A stretch of 64,000 nt of DNA from Panicum virgatum (lineage: Eukaryota > Streptophyta > Magnoliopsida > Poales > Poaceae): contig NC_053145.1 in NCBI RefSeq assembly GCF_016808335.1, forward strand, positions 25,262,001 to 25,326,000, in the 5' to 3' direction. Below, one piece after another: positions 22,413 through 33,759 of this stretch (within the stretch, counting starts at the first letter, position 1; the number at the start of each line of letters is the position of its first letter). The translations under genes were made by a program, and so were the position numbers. The notes under the pieces are model-generated. The model was not told the origin of the DNA and searched no databases. It worked only from the letters and a program-made list of their open reading frames with translations.

Positions 22413-23895
22413 TGATGGCACTCCTTAGCCTAACGAAATACTCCACAAGCGCATAGAGATCGATTGTAGCTTTCACCAGGTGAGTAAGCCTGGGATATCG
22501 AATCCAAGGAATGATAAGCGTCGACTAGTGGTCTGGAGCGATTCAGCCGGACCCGCTGAGGAGCAGAGGTACGAGGGTAGAGGGCTTATCTCTGGATAGA
22601 ATCCTAATTACTAAGATAACTTGAGAAGCTACTGACTTGATCTGTTTCGGTGGCCTAAGCGAAGGGCTCGGAAAGGGATGAGAAGGGGCCCAACATACTT
22701 TCGGCAATCCTACTGCTATGAAAACACCCAAACGTGGTGGACTACTAAGGATGGACAAGGCTGTCACCACTTGCCGCCTACCACTGCGGTACCTTGGGGT
22801 GGAACACAACCCGAGGTAACTACCAAGCCTAAGCACCACGCCTAAACTATCGAGTCACTGACTTCCGCCTCGCGCTAAAGCAAGAAGAAACCCCAAATGG
22901 ACAAAACTTGCTGTTCACGCAGACAATGGATCCCACAGATCAACAAGAGTAACTAAGCAAGTACCTTAAGTAAAAAGTAAACTAGCGAGGAACTAAAGAT
23001 AAGCGAGGAAAACTTACTCGATTATAAGATTCCCCCGAGGTGGGTACAAAATGGGGTAAGGTTGAGAGAACTCGACTCCGCCCCTTTAGCCCGGCTTCCC
23101 TCAAAGCTGTCACCTCACACTCTCCCTATTCTACTAAGGATGAAATTGAATTGTGAGGCACTCAAGCTCCCAAGGTGTGTGTTACAAGTAAGGTGAGGGG
23201 GTCCTATTTATAGCTGCCATGGTCGGTGAAACGGTTGACCGCTGCAAGCCTACGCTACCTCTTCCTTGGCTTCAACTCCACGCGAAAGGGCATCGACAGA
23301 GGCTGAAAAGGGGGCCAGGCAGCCTACCCTAGGCCGGCCGGCCTGGGGGTGGTGCCACCTGGCCACGGACTTCGCGTGGACTTCTCTGATCTCATCAAGA
23401 GGTCGGCATTTCTGGCGGTTTGCTCAACCTGCATTATCTTGGGCCGGTCGGCCTACCTCTAGCGGCCTCTCAGCCCTCCGTTGCACCAACACGCTCCTCT
23501 CTGGCCATGGATTAATCTTGGATAGGGTGTATGTTGAATACTTGATCATGGCCCAGGTTGGCTTCTCTTTTGGATATGGGTCCAAGCCTTCCAGGTCCAA
23601 GTTGTGCATTTCTTGATTTAGCCCATTGGGATGGCTTGGATTCTCCCTCCATGTGACTTTGGTAAAGTCTCATGCTAAGATTCCACCGAAAGTATGCCGG
23701 TCGGCCGGATTCGGTCATTCCGGTCCAAACAGCATCCGTTTCAAGTCAAATTTGGATATGTTGTCCCTGCATTCAAATAAACACCAAAACTTGTGGAACT
23801 CATTAGTAATAATGGTTATGGCATGGTTAGGGCCTACATTTCAATAAAACAGGTGGAGCGTTGGCAGTGAAAACTATCGTTATTGACCGCCAACA
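22413..23895 (-). repeat. 3' LTR of Athila-like element B
   Basis: On the minus strand it opens TGTTGGCGGTCAATAACG, has a TATA box at 23205-23212 and closes ...GCCATCA at 22413. A polypurine tract (GGCTGTGGGGGTG) lies just upstream at about 23896-23908, so this is a 3' LTR of a minus-strand element. Length 1483 bp, close to the 1473 bp of element A's LTR. Confidence 0.8.
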
Positions 23896-25472
23896 CACCC
23901 CCACAGCCAGACTTTGCTCACCCCGAGCAATAAGGTCGAGAAAAAAGCGAAGACTAGTTTCATGAACTCAAACTATGCATAAGAGTTATTTCTTAGTTTT
24001 CTTTGCATACCTTGGATTCCTGGTGGCTAACATCTTCACTTCTATCTATTGACCCTCAGAACTCGTCACAAAAAATCAATGCAAGTCTCTCTTCTTGGAG
24101 TTTGGATGGTTTTCAGGTTTTCGAAAGAAGGCAAACTCTAGATGCTCATGGTGTATGATTCTCTCAAAGCTAAACTTCTCTCTTTTGTATGATAACAAAG
24201 GTATATGCTTATCTTTTTTCATTTATCTTGCAAGTTCAAACATATGTCCCTAAGTAGTCATTCCATTAAAATACTTTGCCCATGTGCATGTGTAGACAGC
24301 GATACTTATCCGTCATCCATACTTTTGCTCTTATCATCTTTCCCTCTTCTTTTTCTCACTTTTTTTTGAACAAGGATTCATGAGTATGATGACTCACTTT
24401 ACTTGTTTTCTTTTTGTTTCAGGGGGATGATGAGCCTCTGTATGATTGACCATGATGGACAGTGATTAATGTCGTGTATGTGTATGGCCAGAGTAAGAAA
24501 TGTACATAACACACCCAAGAGGCAATGAGTTTGAACGAGCTCAAAATGTACAAGATAGCTATGCGGAATCATAGAAACTACTCTCATGTATGTGGTATTG
24601 GTGACGGTTGAGCAAAAGAGAGTTGCCATGATTTTGTTTTCAAAATAAATTCCTCCAAATCCTTGAATTAGAACAAGCAGGATCTTGGTCCAAAATATCA
24701 TAAGAGTCAATAAGGAAAAGATCTGAAGATCCTAACATAGTCAAGTTCCAAAGGCATGTAAATACTTGCATTAGAAATAAAACTTAGGCATGTATTGATT
24801 GTCATGAAATGTTTTCATCTTTCTCTAAGTTCTTGTTCAAATTTTAGTTTGTATTAAACCAGGCACAATTTGAACTAATCTTTTAGAGAAGTAAGCTATA
24901 GAAGTTGCAAACCTGCAGCACGAGAAAGATCTCGGCATTTCGCTGACAGTGGGGCCAGGTGGCCTAAATTTAGGCCGGGCGGCCTAATCCTCCACCGTTT
25001 TGCAAACGGCCTGTTGCAATGTGTCCGTTGTGTTGCGTGTCACAATTCCGTTGGGCGTCGCAGCAGATTGGAGAATTGGTATGCCGGTCGGCACAAATTG
25101 GGCCTCCCGGTCTTTTCTGAAGCGAATTGCCCTGGACTTTTTCAGGTGTTCTCCATTTGTTTTGTGTGCTGCAAATTCATGGGTACTCCGCAGAATGTGA
25201 GAACAGGGGTGTGGTTCGCAGACAAGTGTGTCCCAACCACAAACATGACATGGGGGAAATTTATTTTATTCAATTCAAAACTTCCTAAAAACAACTTAAG
25301 GTGCTGGAGAAGGGAAACAAAATGAAAGAAACAAAATAGCACCTACACCTAATCTATTTATTCTATCCTCCCTATCTATATCTAGTCCCTTGGGTCGGGG
25401 GCTCGGTAGAGCTCCTCGTTCCTGGTAGCCTTTGCAAGACGTTTGATCTTTGAACAAATGGCCTTGCGCAGC
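23896..25472 (-). mobile_element. Element B interior, 3' non-coding part
   Basis: It starts at the polypurine tract and runs away from the 3' LTR. It is AT-rich, with a GGCCGGGCGGCC-like patch near 24960. No protein motif was recognised in any frame. It is cut at 25472 by the LTR of P. Confidence 0.6.
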
Positions 25473-27549
25473 TGTAACACCCTAATTTAAATTCCAGCAT
25501 TTAATAATAAATTTAATTGGCTTTATTTAATTTTCTAAGGATTATTGTGTTAGTCTTGCATTTAATCCAATTTTGTTCCTCAAGTAATTAAAATTTTATC
25601 TAGGTTTAAATCTTGTTGTTGCATTCATGCTGATGCATAGTTTTTAATTGAGTGAGTGTGGTTTCAAATCAAACTTGTATTTGAATTCAAATATTTTGTT
25701 TGTCTTAGAAATAGAATAGAAAAAGGAAAAGAGGACCCAGCCCAAACCCAAACCAAGGTAGCAGCCCAACCGGCCCATGGCCACCCTTTTCTTTTTCTGG
25801 TTCCAACCCAGCCCAGCTCGGCCGCATCCCTCAGCCCGCGCGGCACGCTCGCCCCATCTCCAGCGCGGCCCAGCTACTCCCCTTCTCCCCGCTTGGCCCG
25901 CACGCACGTCGCCTCTCTCGCTGACAGGCTGGCCCCACCTGGCAGCTCCTTCTTCCCCGCCGTGACACCCGCGCCTCTGCTCCGCGCCGCGACCCGCTGC
26001 CCACTGCCACGTGGACCACCCTAGCTCTACAGAACCCGCTGGCCAGCCTCCCGCGCACGCCCCCCTTCCAGAAGATTCCCCACCCGAACCCCGGGATCGC
26101 GCAACAGCCGTTGCTGTGATCCGCTTCCTCCGCCGTGATGCCGCGATCTCCGCGCTAGCCAGCGCCGGGCACACACGCCCAAGATCCCCGGCGCCACCTC
26201 ATTAAACGCCACCCTAGCCTTCCTCCTGCGACCATCCTTCCGCAAACCACAGCTCCAGAACCCTAGCAAGCCGCGCGCCTTGCTCCGCCGTGCCGCCACT
26301 CCTCTGCGCCGCCACGCTCACGCCACCCCACTGCCTCTCCACCCCGGTAGATCCTCGCAAGAGCACCGCTGTGCACCCAGAGAGCTCCCCAAGTTCTTTG
26401 CCCCGGAGCCCAGTCCCCGCCTCGCCGGAATCGCGCCCGAATCGCTCGACGGTGAGTTGCGCCGCCCGCCCAATTTTCTCACCGCCGTCGACTCTAGTGC
26501 CCATTTGACCCCTGGACCACTTTTACAGGGCCCGTGCGGACCGGATCACGAGTTCCAGGAGCCGGAGACACCCTGCAGCCACCCCTTTCCCGACGCCGTG
26601 CGTGCGCCGCCGCAGGACTTCGTCGCCGACTTCTCTGCGCGGCATCCCCAACTCAATCCACGCCCGGTGAGCACCGCCTGGACCTCCCCTTTCCTTTTGC
26701 ACCTATTGTCTTAGATCGTAGGCTGCTCTAGTGCTTAGAACTCCGCTCGCTGGCGAGAGTCTTCGTGCAGAGCCGCCGTCGTCCATGTTCACGCCGCCCA
26801 GAGCCCTGCCGAGGCTCGCAAATGCCTCAGGTGGTTTACGCATGATGCGTAGACCCTTCTAGACCCAAGCTCTGGTCCATTTAGCCCCAGAACGCCAGAT
26901 TTGAGGAAGTCCGGTGAGGTTCGGCCACACGCCGCCGTGGAAACTCACCCCCGGCGACCCAGCGCCGCCGCCTGTGCCCCCAATCATCCAGAGCCGCCCG
27001 ATCTGGAGGCAATGGCTCTGATTAGATCTAGAACACATCAAACCTGACCCCTCAGATCTAGATCCAATGGCCCAGATCCGTAGATACCGCTTCGGCCTGG
27101 CCTTTTTGCTAAAGAGCCCCTGGACTTTTCGGGAATTAACCCGTAGTCCACTGCAGTTCAAAAGTAATTACAGATCGGCCCATATTTTTGCGCGGACCCC
27201 CTTGAGTTTTCTAGAATTCAAACCCGCCATCCAGACCAGTCCTTTTCACGAGTTAAACCCCAGAACTAACCTTTAATTACATTTAGACCCTTAGTTTTTG
27301 CAGAAAACCCCCTGGAACTTAGTTTTTCTCGCAGATAAGCCCCTAGATCTTGTTTTAGCTCTAGTTTTTTGCGTTTTAGCTCCGTTTTAGGCGTTCTTTA
27401 TGTCCACGCGATCGTTGTAATGCGTAGAATAGCTTTAGACTAGTTTAGTGTGCTGTTTTTATGTATTGATGTACTGTTTCTTAGCTTTTGTTAGTGTTTG
27501 CTTGTATGCTTATTGTTGTGCCTTGTTTTGGCCATGTGTTCGTGAGTAG

Positions 27550-27639
27550 ACGTTGATCCATCTGAGGAGCCCCAGTACCAGTACCCGGAGCAGCCGTCTT
27601 CTGACCACTTTGAGCAGCAGCAGGAGCAGTACGAGGAAG
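27550..27639 (+). other. LTR mini-ORF, symmetric 90-bp exon (P)
   Basis: Acceptor GTGAGTAG before, GC-donor AAG|GCAAGT after, phase 1 at both ends, 30 codons without a stop. The acidic Gln-rich frame (EEPQYQYPEQ core) is the same as in Tekay-1 and M. Confidence 0.52.
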
Positions 27640-28668
27640 GCAAGTATAACATGAACACCACCTATCATTTTAAATACATTTACATACTGCATTTTAATAT
27701 TGTATGCCTATAAGGACCTTCCTAGCCACTTTATATCCTTTATATATATCCTTGGGTTGCATTTTGGTTAGTTGTGCTAGGTGCCGCGCTATAACACATA
27801 ATGGTCCTTTTTAATTAATTTGATTAATGGTATATGCAACTTAATTCTGAGAGTGGCCCTCTGTGTGGCTTGAGTGGCTCACGTCTCGTTAAAATTGGTT
27901 TTGTTAGAAACATGTTTTAGGGGGCCAGCACGGTGCTTACTGCCTGGTTGGCCACTCTCCATAAGGACTGGTTCATAGAGCGACAACCTGGGACAACAAC
28001 GCTACCACAAGACTGGAATGGGACGGTCTTGGCTTACTAATTAGGTCATTTTGGTTCGGGAGTAACTTACCGACGGGGCATGGGGGGTGATGAGATTAAA
28101 TGGTGGCCAGGCTACGAGGCTTGGTCTGCGTACCCCTCGAGGTGGTTACCATCATTGCCGAGCCTGATTCCTTAGCGGTTACACCTTACCAACGTGATCC
28201 TTTGTAACGGCCTCGTAGTGAGTTTGCTAGTCATCTCACCTAAGGAAGTGTGATGAACAACTGGCGTAGCTCACGACTTGTGGGTAAAGATGTGCAACCT
28301 CTGCAGAGTGTCAAACTGGTATACTAGCCGTGCTCACGGTCATGAGCGGCCCAGATCCTCCTTTTGATTAGTGGGGTTAACTCCTTCCGACGAGGGGGTG
28401 CCTCTCGGGGTTACCTTGGTGGTTTCGGTTTGGTTCTCAGTAGTAACATGATTTATTTTGATTAATTACTATGTAACCGGGTTTATGATAATTCATCAAC
28501 TTGTAGTAATTAGCGCTAATAAAATTTTGCCAAGACTTAAAAGCTAATGCAGTCAGTCGGCCAACCTTAGAGCCTCATAGTTTGTGTTATACTTGTTGAG
28601 TACAAGTTGTGTACTCACTCTTGCCTACTCTACTCTTTTTCCTCTTGGGACACTCTACTGCTGCTCAG

Positions 28669-28724
28669 TTCTTGCCGACGCGAGGGAGTTCGCTCAGCGC
28701 TACCAAAACTACGAGGACTTCTAG
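28669..28724 (+). other. LTR mini-ORF, last exon (P)
   Basis: Acceptor CTGCTGCTCAG, 56 bp, closing ...YQNYEDF then TAG. Splicing from 27639 (intron 27640-28668, GC-AG, 1029 bp) keeps the frame. Confidence 0.52.
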
Positions 28725-28832
28725 GATTTCGTCTCCCAGTCGACGTACCTGTGGCGCCCTGCTCAGCTTCGGAGAGTTTTCATCGTATTTGTACTTCGCT
28801 TCCGCTGTATCAGACATTTTCGTCGTTAATGT

Positions 28833-28838
28833 AATAAA
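28833..28838 (+). promoter_or_regulatory. AATAAA polyadenylation signal in LTR (P)
   Basis: AATAAA about 110 bp after the mini-ORF stop and about 140 bp before the LTR end. The same motif is at 52971-52976 in N. Confidence 0.55.
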
Positions 28839-28983
28839 TAACATTCGTACTCGCTTTATTATATCTTTTTACGTGATATGTGCTGTGATATACTATTCAT
28901 TCTATTGTATATACGTGTGACTTGATCCTGGCACGTATATGATTGCTCGGTTTATGTCCTTTTATAAACCGGGTGTTACAGAG

Positions 28984-28995
28984 TGGTATCAGAGC
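28984..28995 (+). other. Primer binding site, tRNA-iMet (P)
   Basis: TGGTATCAGAGC, 3 bp (GAG) after the LTR end. Confidence 0.92.
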
Positions 28996-29548
28996 CGTAT
29001 CGACTGTAGGACGAAAGCCTAGATAGAACTGGTCGAGTTTTAAGTCTTCTTCTCTCTCAGCCTTGTCTGCTGAAACTATTTTGCTATTATACCCCTTGGA
29101 TTCTATGACTTTTACCCGTCTTGCCTTGATTTCTCTCTCTAAAGAATAGTTTTCGTATATTCTGGCCTGAATCAGTCATCTGACCACCATGAGTATAAGC
29201 TAGGTGACCCTTTTATAATAATACGACAGCACGTCCTGCGACGCGTTGTGTTAGTCGAGTCGTGTGTAAAACTCGACCAAGTTGTGAAAATTGTCTGCTT
29301 GTTATTATGCTTCATGTTTGATTTGGATTTTTGGTTGATTGCATAGTTTAGTAGTTAAATTTGTTTAATGAAAATCAGTATTAAGTTAAAGTAAATTAAT
29401 TAATGAAACGAGTTAGATCGTTGGGGGTAAAACCGTCCACTCTATCCTGTCTACTTTATCATGCCTAAGTCTTCCTTGCAGAAATATATCATATCCGTCT
29501 AAATTATTCCTGCAATATCTTTGCTCATACATCTTTTGTTCAAATCAG
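28996..29548 (+). other. P leader between primer site and gag
   Basis: AT-rich untranslated leader homologous (inverted) to 9484-10039. No coding signal. Confidence 0.8.
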
Positions 29549-30058
29549 ATGGTGAACACCAGGAGCACTGGTTCTGGTTCTGGCCAGCAGCAGGGTCAGA
29601 ACAATCAGGGTACCGGAATGCCGATGCCCCCACCCTTGACTCCGGAGCAGTTCTTTCAGCTCTAGATGCAGATGATGGCCACCCTGAACAACACTGTTCA
29701 AGCACTGCAGCAGATCCACGCTCAGCCGCCGCCTCCTCCACTTCCGCAGACCCGCGACAGGGGTGCGGAGTTTCTGAGGGGTCACCCGCCGACGTTCTCT
29801 CACACGTCTGACCCACTTCAGGCAGACGACTGGCTCCGTGCAGTGGAACGCCAGCTAGACATCGCCCAGTGCGATGATCGGGAGCGAGTCTTGTACGCAG
29901 CAGGATAGCTGCAAGGGGCAGCTTTGGACTGGTGGGAGTCCCACCTAGTTCAGGACCACGAGGTTCTTACCTGGCTCCAGTTCCGAGAGCGGTTCCGCAG
30001 CCACAACGTCCCCGTGGGCGTTATGAAGATGAAGCAGGAGTTCCTTGCACTGAAGCAG
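29549..30058 (+). pseudogene. gag: gag, first exon (P)
   Basis: Starts at ATG 29549 (MVNTRSTG). Same capsid core as Tekay-1 (ADDWLRAVERQL, GAALDWWES). Two in-frame TAG stops, at 29663-29665 and 29906-29908, both CAG in Tekay-1. The exon ends ...LALKQ at the intron donor CAG|GTAATC. Confidence 0.9.
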
Positions 30059-30171
30059 GTAATCTCAGATATAATCATTCAGCGTTTCCTTTTGAGCTAA
30101 TACCCCCTTGTTCCATCTTTCTGAGTCATGAATTAATCCTTCGATATATATATCTATCTTTTTCACTTCAA
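30059..30171 (+). other. gag intron, 113 bp (P)
   Basis: Homologous to 8858-8967. The donor is GTAATC. At the homologous 3' end the sequence is CTTCAA|GGG, so the acceptor AG is mutated to AA in this copy. The nearest alternative AG, 1 base later, would shift the frame. Confidence 0.75.
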
Positions 30172-30771
30172 GGGACTATGACGGTCACGGAGTATCGTGA
30201 TCATTTTCTGCAGCTTGCTCGCTACGCCCCTGCTGATGTTGCGGATGACTGCAAGAAGTAGGAGCACTTCATGGAGGGCCTTGAGGACTACCTCTAGTAC
30301 GTGCTGCTCAACCTCTGCTTTGACGACATCAACCATCTGGTTGACAGCGCGCTCAACACTGAACGCAAGCACCTGGAGATGGAGGACAAGAAGAGGAAGA
30401 TCGTTCCCATTGCTTCCGGCAGCAACACCCGTCCTCGCCTCCAGCCGCCTCAGCAGTACCAGCAGCAGCAGTACCGGCCTCCCTAGCAGTACCTGTAGAG
30501 GCCACAGCAGTACCCGCCTCGACAGCAGCAGCAGGCAGGTCAGGGCCCGAGGTTACCGGCACCTCAGGCTCGTGCTGCTCCACCAGCTCCGCCAGCACCT
30601 CAGGCTCCACGACCGGCAGCTCCTCCTGCCGGACAGCAGGCACCTCCTCGCACGTGCTTTCATTGCGGCCAGCCGGGGGCACTACGCCAACGCTTGCCCC
30701 CGGAAGGCGCAGGCGGGACAGCAGGGGCGCCCAGCTCAGCCCAGGGCGCCACATCAGGGCAGAGTGAACCA
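30172..30771 (+). pseudogene. gag: gag, second exon with broken zinc knuckle (P)
   Basis: Encodes GTMTVTEYRDHFLQLARYAP onward. In-frame TAG stops at 30259-30261, 30295-30297, 30484-30486 and 30496-30498 sit where Tekay-1 has CAG. An extra G in the G run 30674-30678 shifts the frame inside the zinc knuckle after CFHCGQPG. Confidence 0.88.
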
Positions 30772-31350
30772 CGTGACGGCCGAGTCAGCGGCCGAGGCTC
30801 CTAACATGGTTATTGGTACGTTCATGGTCAACTCCCATCCAGCTACAGTGCTTTTCGATACTGGTGCTAGTCATTCATTCATCACCAAGTCATATGTTGA
30901 GCAGCATAGTTTCTTTACCACCCCATTAAAGAAGTATCTGCTAGTCTCTTCACCGGGAGGGGAGTTGAGATCCCATATTGTTAACCCTCGAGTCAGTATA
31001 GCCATAAGGGGGGCAACGTTCAGTGCTGATCTGAGGGTGCTAGACACCAAGGGTATCGATGTGATTCTGGGAATGGATACGCTTGCCAAGTGGGGAGTCA
31101 GAATTGATTGTGCTCATCGGGCAGTTCACCTGACAGCATCTGATGGCCAAGTGGTGACAGTCAGTGCTTCAGAGCCTTCTGGATTTCTTCATCAGATTGA
31201 GGCTAGACCCACGGACGGTATTCGCGTGGTGTCTGAATTCCTGGATGTCTTTCCGGATGATTTGCTAGGTATGCCGCCTGAACGCGACATCGAGTTTTTT
31301 ATTGATCTTTTGCCTGGCACTGCTCCTATTACAAAGCGGCCCTACCGCAT
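30772..31350 (+). pseudogene. pol: Aspartic protease (P)
   Basis: Starts with the conserved [10 protein letters not shown]. Active site LFDTGASHSF, then DVILGMDTLAKWG. Compared with Tekay-1, about 16 bp is missing at 31350/31351 between two GCATG repeats, shifting the frame before RT. Confidence 0.9.
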
Positions 31351-33364
31351 GAGGAAGTTAAGAAGACTATTGATGAGTTGCTAGCCAAGGGCTATATCCG
31401 TCGCAGCTTCTCTCCTTGGGCTTTTCCATTGTTGCTAGTAGATAGGAAGGATGGCTCGAAGAGAATGTGTGTCGATTATCGGGAGCTGAATGCAGTTACC
31501 ATCAAGAACAAGCATCCACTGCCCCGTATTGGGGATCTCTTCGATCTGCTTCGAGGTGCTCGTATATTCCCGAAGATTGATCTCCATTCGGGTTATTTTC
31601 AGCTAAGAATCCGTCCTGGGGATATTCTGAAGACGGCATTTACTTGCAAGTATGGGCTATATGAGTACACGGTCATGTCCTTTGGCTTGACTAATGCCCC
31701 GGCTTTCTTCATGCATCTGATGAACATGATTTTCATGGATTATCTGGATGTCTTCGTGGTGATCTTCATTGATGATATTCTGATCTTCTCCAAGACAGAG
31801 GAAGAGCATGAAGAGCATCTGAGGCTCGTGTTGCAGAGATTGAGAGAGCATCAGCTGTATGCTAAGTTCAGCAAGTGCGAGTTCTGGATTGATGAGGTTC
31901 CATTCCTTGGTCATATCATCTCCAAGGGAGGTATTGCAGTTGATCCGAGCAAGGTGAAGGATGTGCTCGAGTGGGAGAACCCGCAGACGGTGAAGGAAGT
32001 CCGGTCATTATTGGGCTTAGCAGGATATTATCGGAGGCTCATTGAGAATTTCTCCAAGATCGCGAAGCCTTTGACTTCCTTGCTAGAGAAGAATGCGGCA
32101 TTCATATGGACTGATGAGCGTCAGATGGCCTTTGATGAGCTGAAGAAGAGGCTTACTACGGCGCCAGTCCTTACTCTGCCAGACCAGAGCAAGAGGTTCA
32201 CGGTGTATTGTGATGCTTCAAAGGATGGACTTGGTTGTGTTCTGATGCAGGAGGGCAGAGTGATTGCTTATGCTTCACAGCAGTTACGTTGGCATGAGCT
32301 GAACTATCCCACTCATGATCTTGAGTTAGCCGCAGTTGTGCATGCTCTGAAGATTTGGCGGCATTACTTGTATGGGCAGCAGTGTGATATCTACACTGAT
32401 CATAAGAGCCTCAAGTATATATTCACACAGAATGAGCTGAACATGCGGCAGAGAAGATGGTTAGAGTTGGTCAAGGACTATGACCTGGAGATTCACTATC
32501 ATCCGGGTAAGGCTAATGTTGTGGCAGATGCTTTGAGCAGAAGAAGCTATGTCAACATGGCCGTGGCTTTCCAGATGCCTCCAGAGTTATGTGAGGAGTT
32601 TGAGCAGTTGAGTCTGGGTTTCTTGCATCATACTTCGAGTGCAGCATTCGAGGCAGTACCCACTCTAGAGGCAGAGATTAGGCAGCATCAGAAAGAAGAT
32701 GAGAAGCTACAGGAGATCCGTGAGTTGCTCAAGAAGGGCAAGGCTCCCCATTTCAGAGAGGATGATCGGGGTACCTTGTGGTACAAGAACCGGATCTGCG
32801 TGCCTAATGTGAATGATCTCCGGAAGTTGATTCTGAGTGAGGCCCATGATACAGCTTATTCTATTCATCCGAGCAGCACGAAGATGTACTATGATCTGAA
32901 GGAACGTTTCTGGTGGTATGGGATGAAGCATTCAGTGGCAGAGTACGTGGCTATTTGTGACACCTGTCAGCGTGTCAAGGCTGAGCATCAGAGGCCAGCA
33001 GGTCTATTGCAGCCTTTGAAGATTCCAGAGTGGAAATGGGTAGAAATCACTATGGACTTCATTGTTGGATTTCCTCGTACTCAGAAAGGGTACAACTCCA
33101 TATGGGTAGTAGTGGATCGTCTGACGAAGGTTGCCCACTTCATTCCAGTGAACACTACTTACTCCGGTGCTAGACTTGCAGAGTTGTACATCTCTCGGAT
33201 TGTCTGCTTGCATGGTGTGCCCAAGAAGATCATATCTGACAGAGGATCTCAGTTCAGTTCACGGTTCTGGGAGCAGCTTCATGATTCTTTGGATACGAAG
33301 CTACGATTCAGCACCGCCTATCATCCTCAGACAGATGGGTAGACAGAGAGAACCAACCAAGTGT
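31351..33364 (+). pseudogene. pol: RT, RNase H and integrase (P), truncated
   Basis: Open from about 31378 to 33342. RT motifs [32 protein letters not shown] and FIDD; RNase [12 protein letters not shown] and YTDHKSLKY; integrase ICDTC, TMDFIVG and [12 protein letters not shown] at 33340-33342 (CAG in the sister copies) precedes the ERTNQ region that holds the catalytic Glu. Homology ends at about 33364, so the integrase C-terminus and chromodomain are absent. Confidence 0.92.
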
Positions 33365-33759
33365 CATGGTGCTAGACTGGGCCAGGGCGAGTGGTGCTGG
33401 GCCGTGGCGTGGGGTTTGGGCCGGAGTGAGAGAGGTGGGCCGGCGGGGTTGCTGACTGGCCTGGTTGGGTTTGGGCTGGGTTTTCCTTCTCCTTTCTTTT
33501 CCTTCCTTCTTTTCTTTTTCAAACTCAACACAAACTATTTGAATTCAAATTCAAATTTGAATTCGAAACCCTAGCAATCAACCAAAATAAAACAATGCGC
33601 CAGCATGAATGCACAAACAAGTTAGCCCTAAAATAAATTTTAATTTCTTATGCAACAAAATTAGATTAAACGCAAGCCTAAGCAAATTAAATCCTAGAAA
33701 ATTAAATAAAGCCAATTAAATTTATTATTAAAAGCTGAAATTTAAATTAGGGTGTTACA
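33365..33759 (-). repeat. LTR fragment R (Tekay type, first ~395 bp)
   Basis: On the minus strand it begins TGTAACACCCTAATTTAAATTT at 33759 and runs into the GC-rich part, where it is cut at the join to P. Its start abuts LTR Q internally, so it looks like the 5' LTR start of an element that inserted in Q and then lost everything else. Confidence 0.78.

Larger units (their letters stand above)
25473..28980 (+). repeat. 5' LTR of P (3508 bp)
   Basis: It starts TGTAACACCCTAATTT and ends ACCGGGTGTTACA right before the primer site. It has a GC-rich block at 25780-27000, an AT-rich block, then the mini-ORF exons and an AATAAA. A donor-like G|GTGAGT at about 26452 matches G|GTAAGG at about 50446 in N and may end an upstream exon, though no ATG was found for that frame. 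Confidence 0.92.
25473..33364 (+). mobile_element. Tekay copy P, 5' LTR to integrase, truncated
   Basis: Plus-strand Tekay element: LTR, tRNA-iMet primer site, leader, gag with intron, protease, RT, RNase H and integrase up to the catalytic region. Sequence matching Tekay-1 ends at about 33364 (...CCAAGTGT). The integrase C-terminus, chromodomain and 3' LTR are missing, replaced by an inverted LTR fragment. Confidence 0.92.

Noticed and set aside
21390..23895. Inverted repeat as the terminal inverted repeats of a DNA transposon
   Set aside because: The arms contain TATA boxes, TG/CA ends, a polypurine tract outside the right arm and Athila-type LTR end sequence. No transposase or matching flanking duplication was seen.
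24399..25342. ORFs of 66-103 codons in the interior of element B, considered as an env-like gene
   Set aside because: No signal peptide, transmembrane pattern or family motif. The frames are short, overlapping and on both strands.
25644..26731. Possible host gene on either strand in 25644-26731
   Set aside because: It lies wholly inside the 5' LTR of P between recognised termini and is collinear with other LTR copies. No protein family was recognised.
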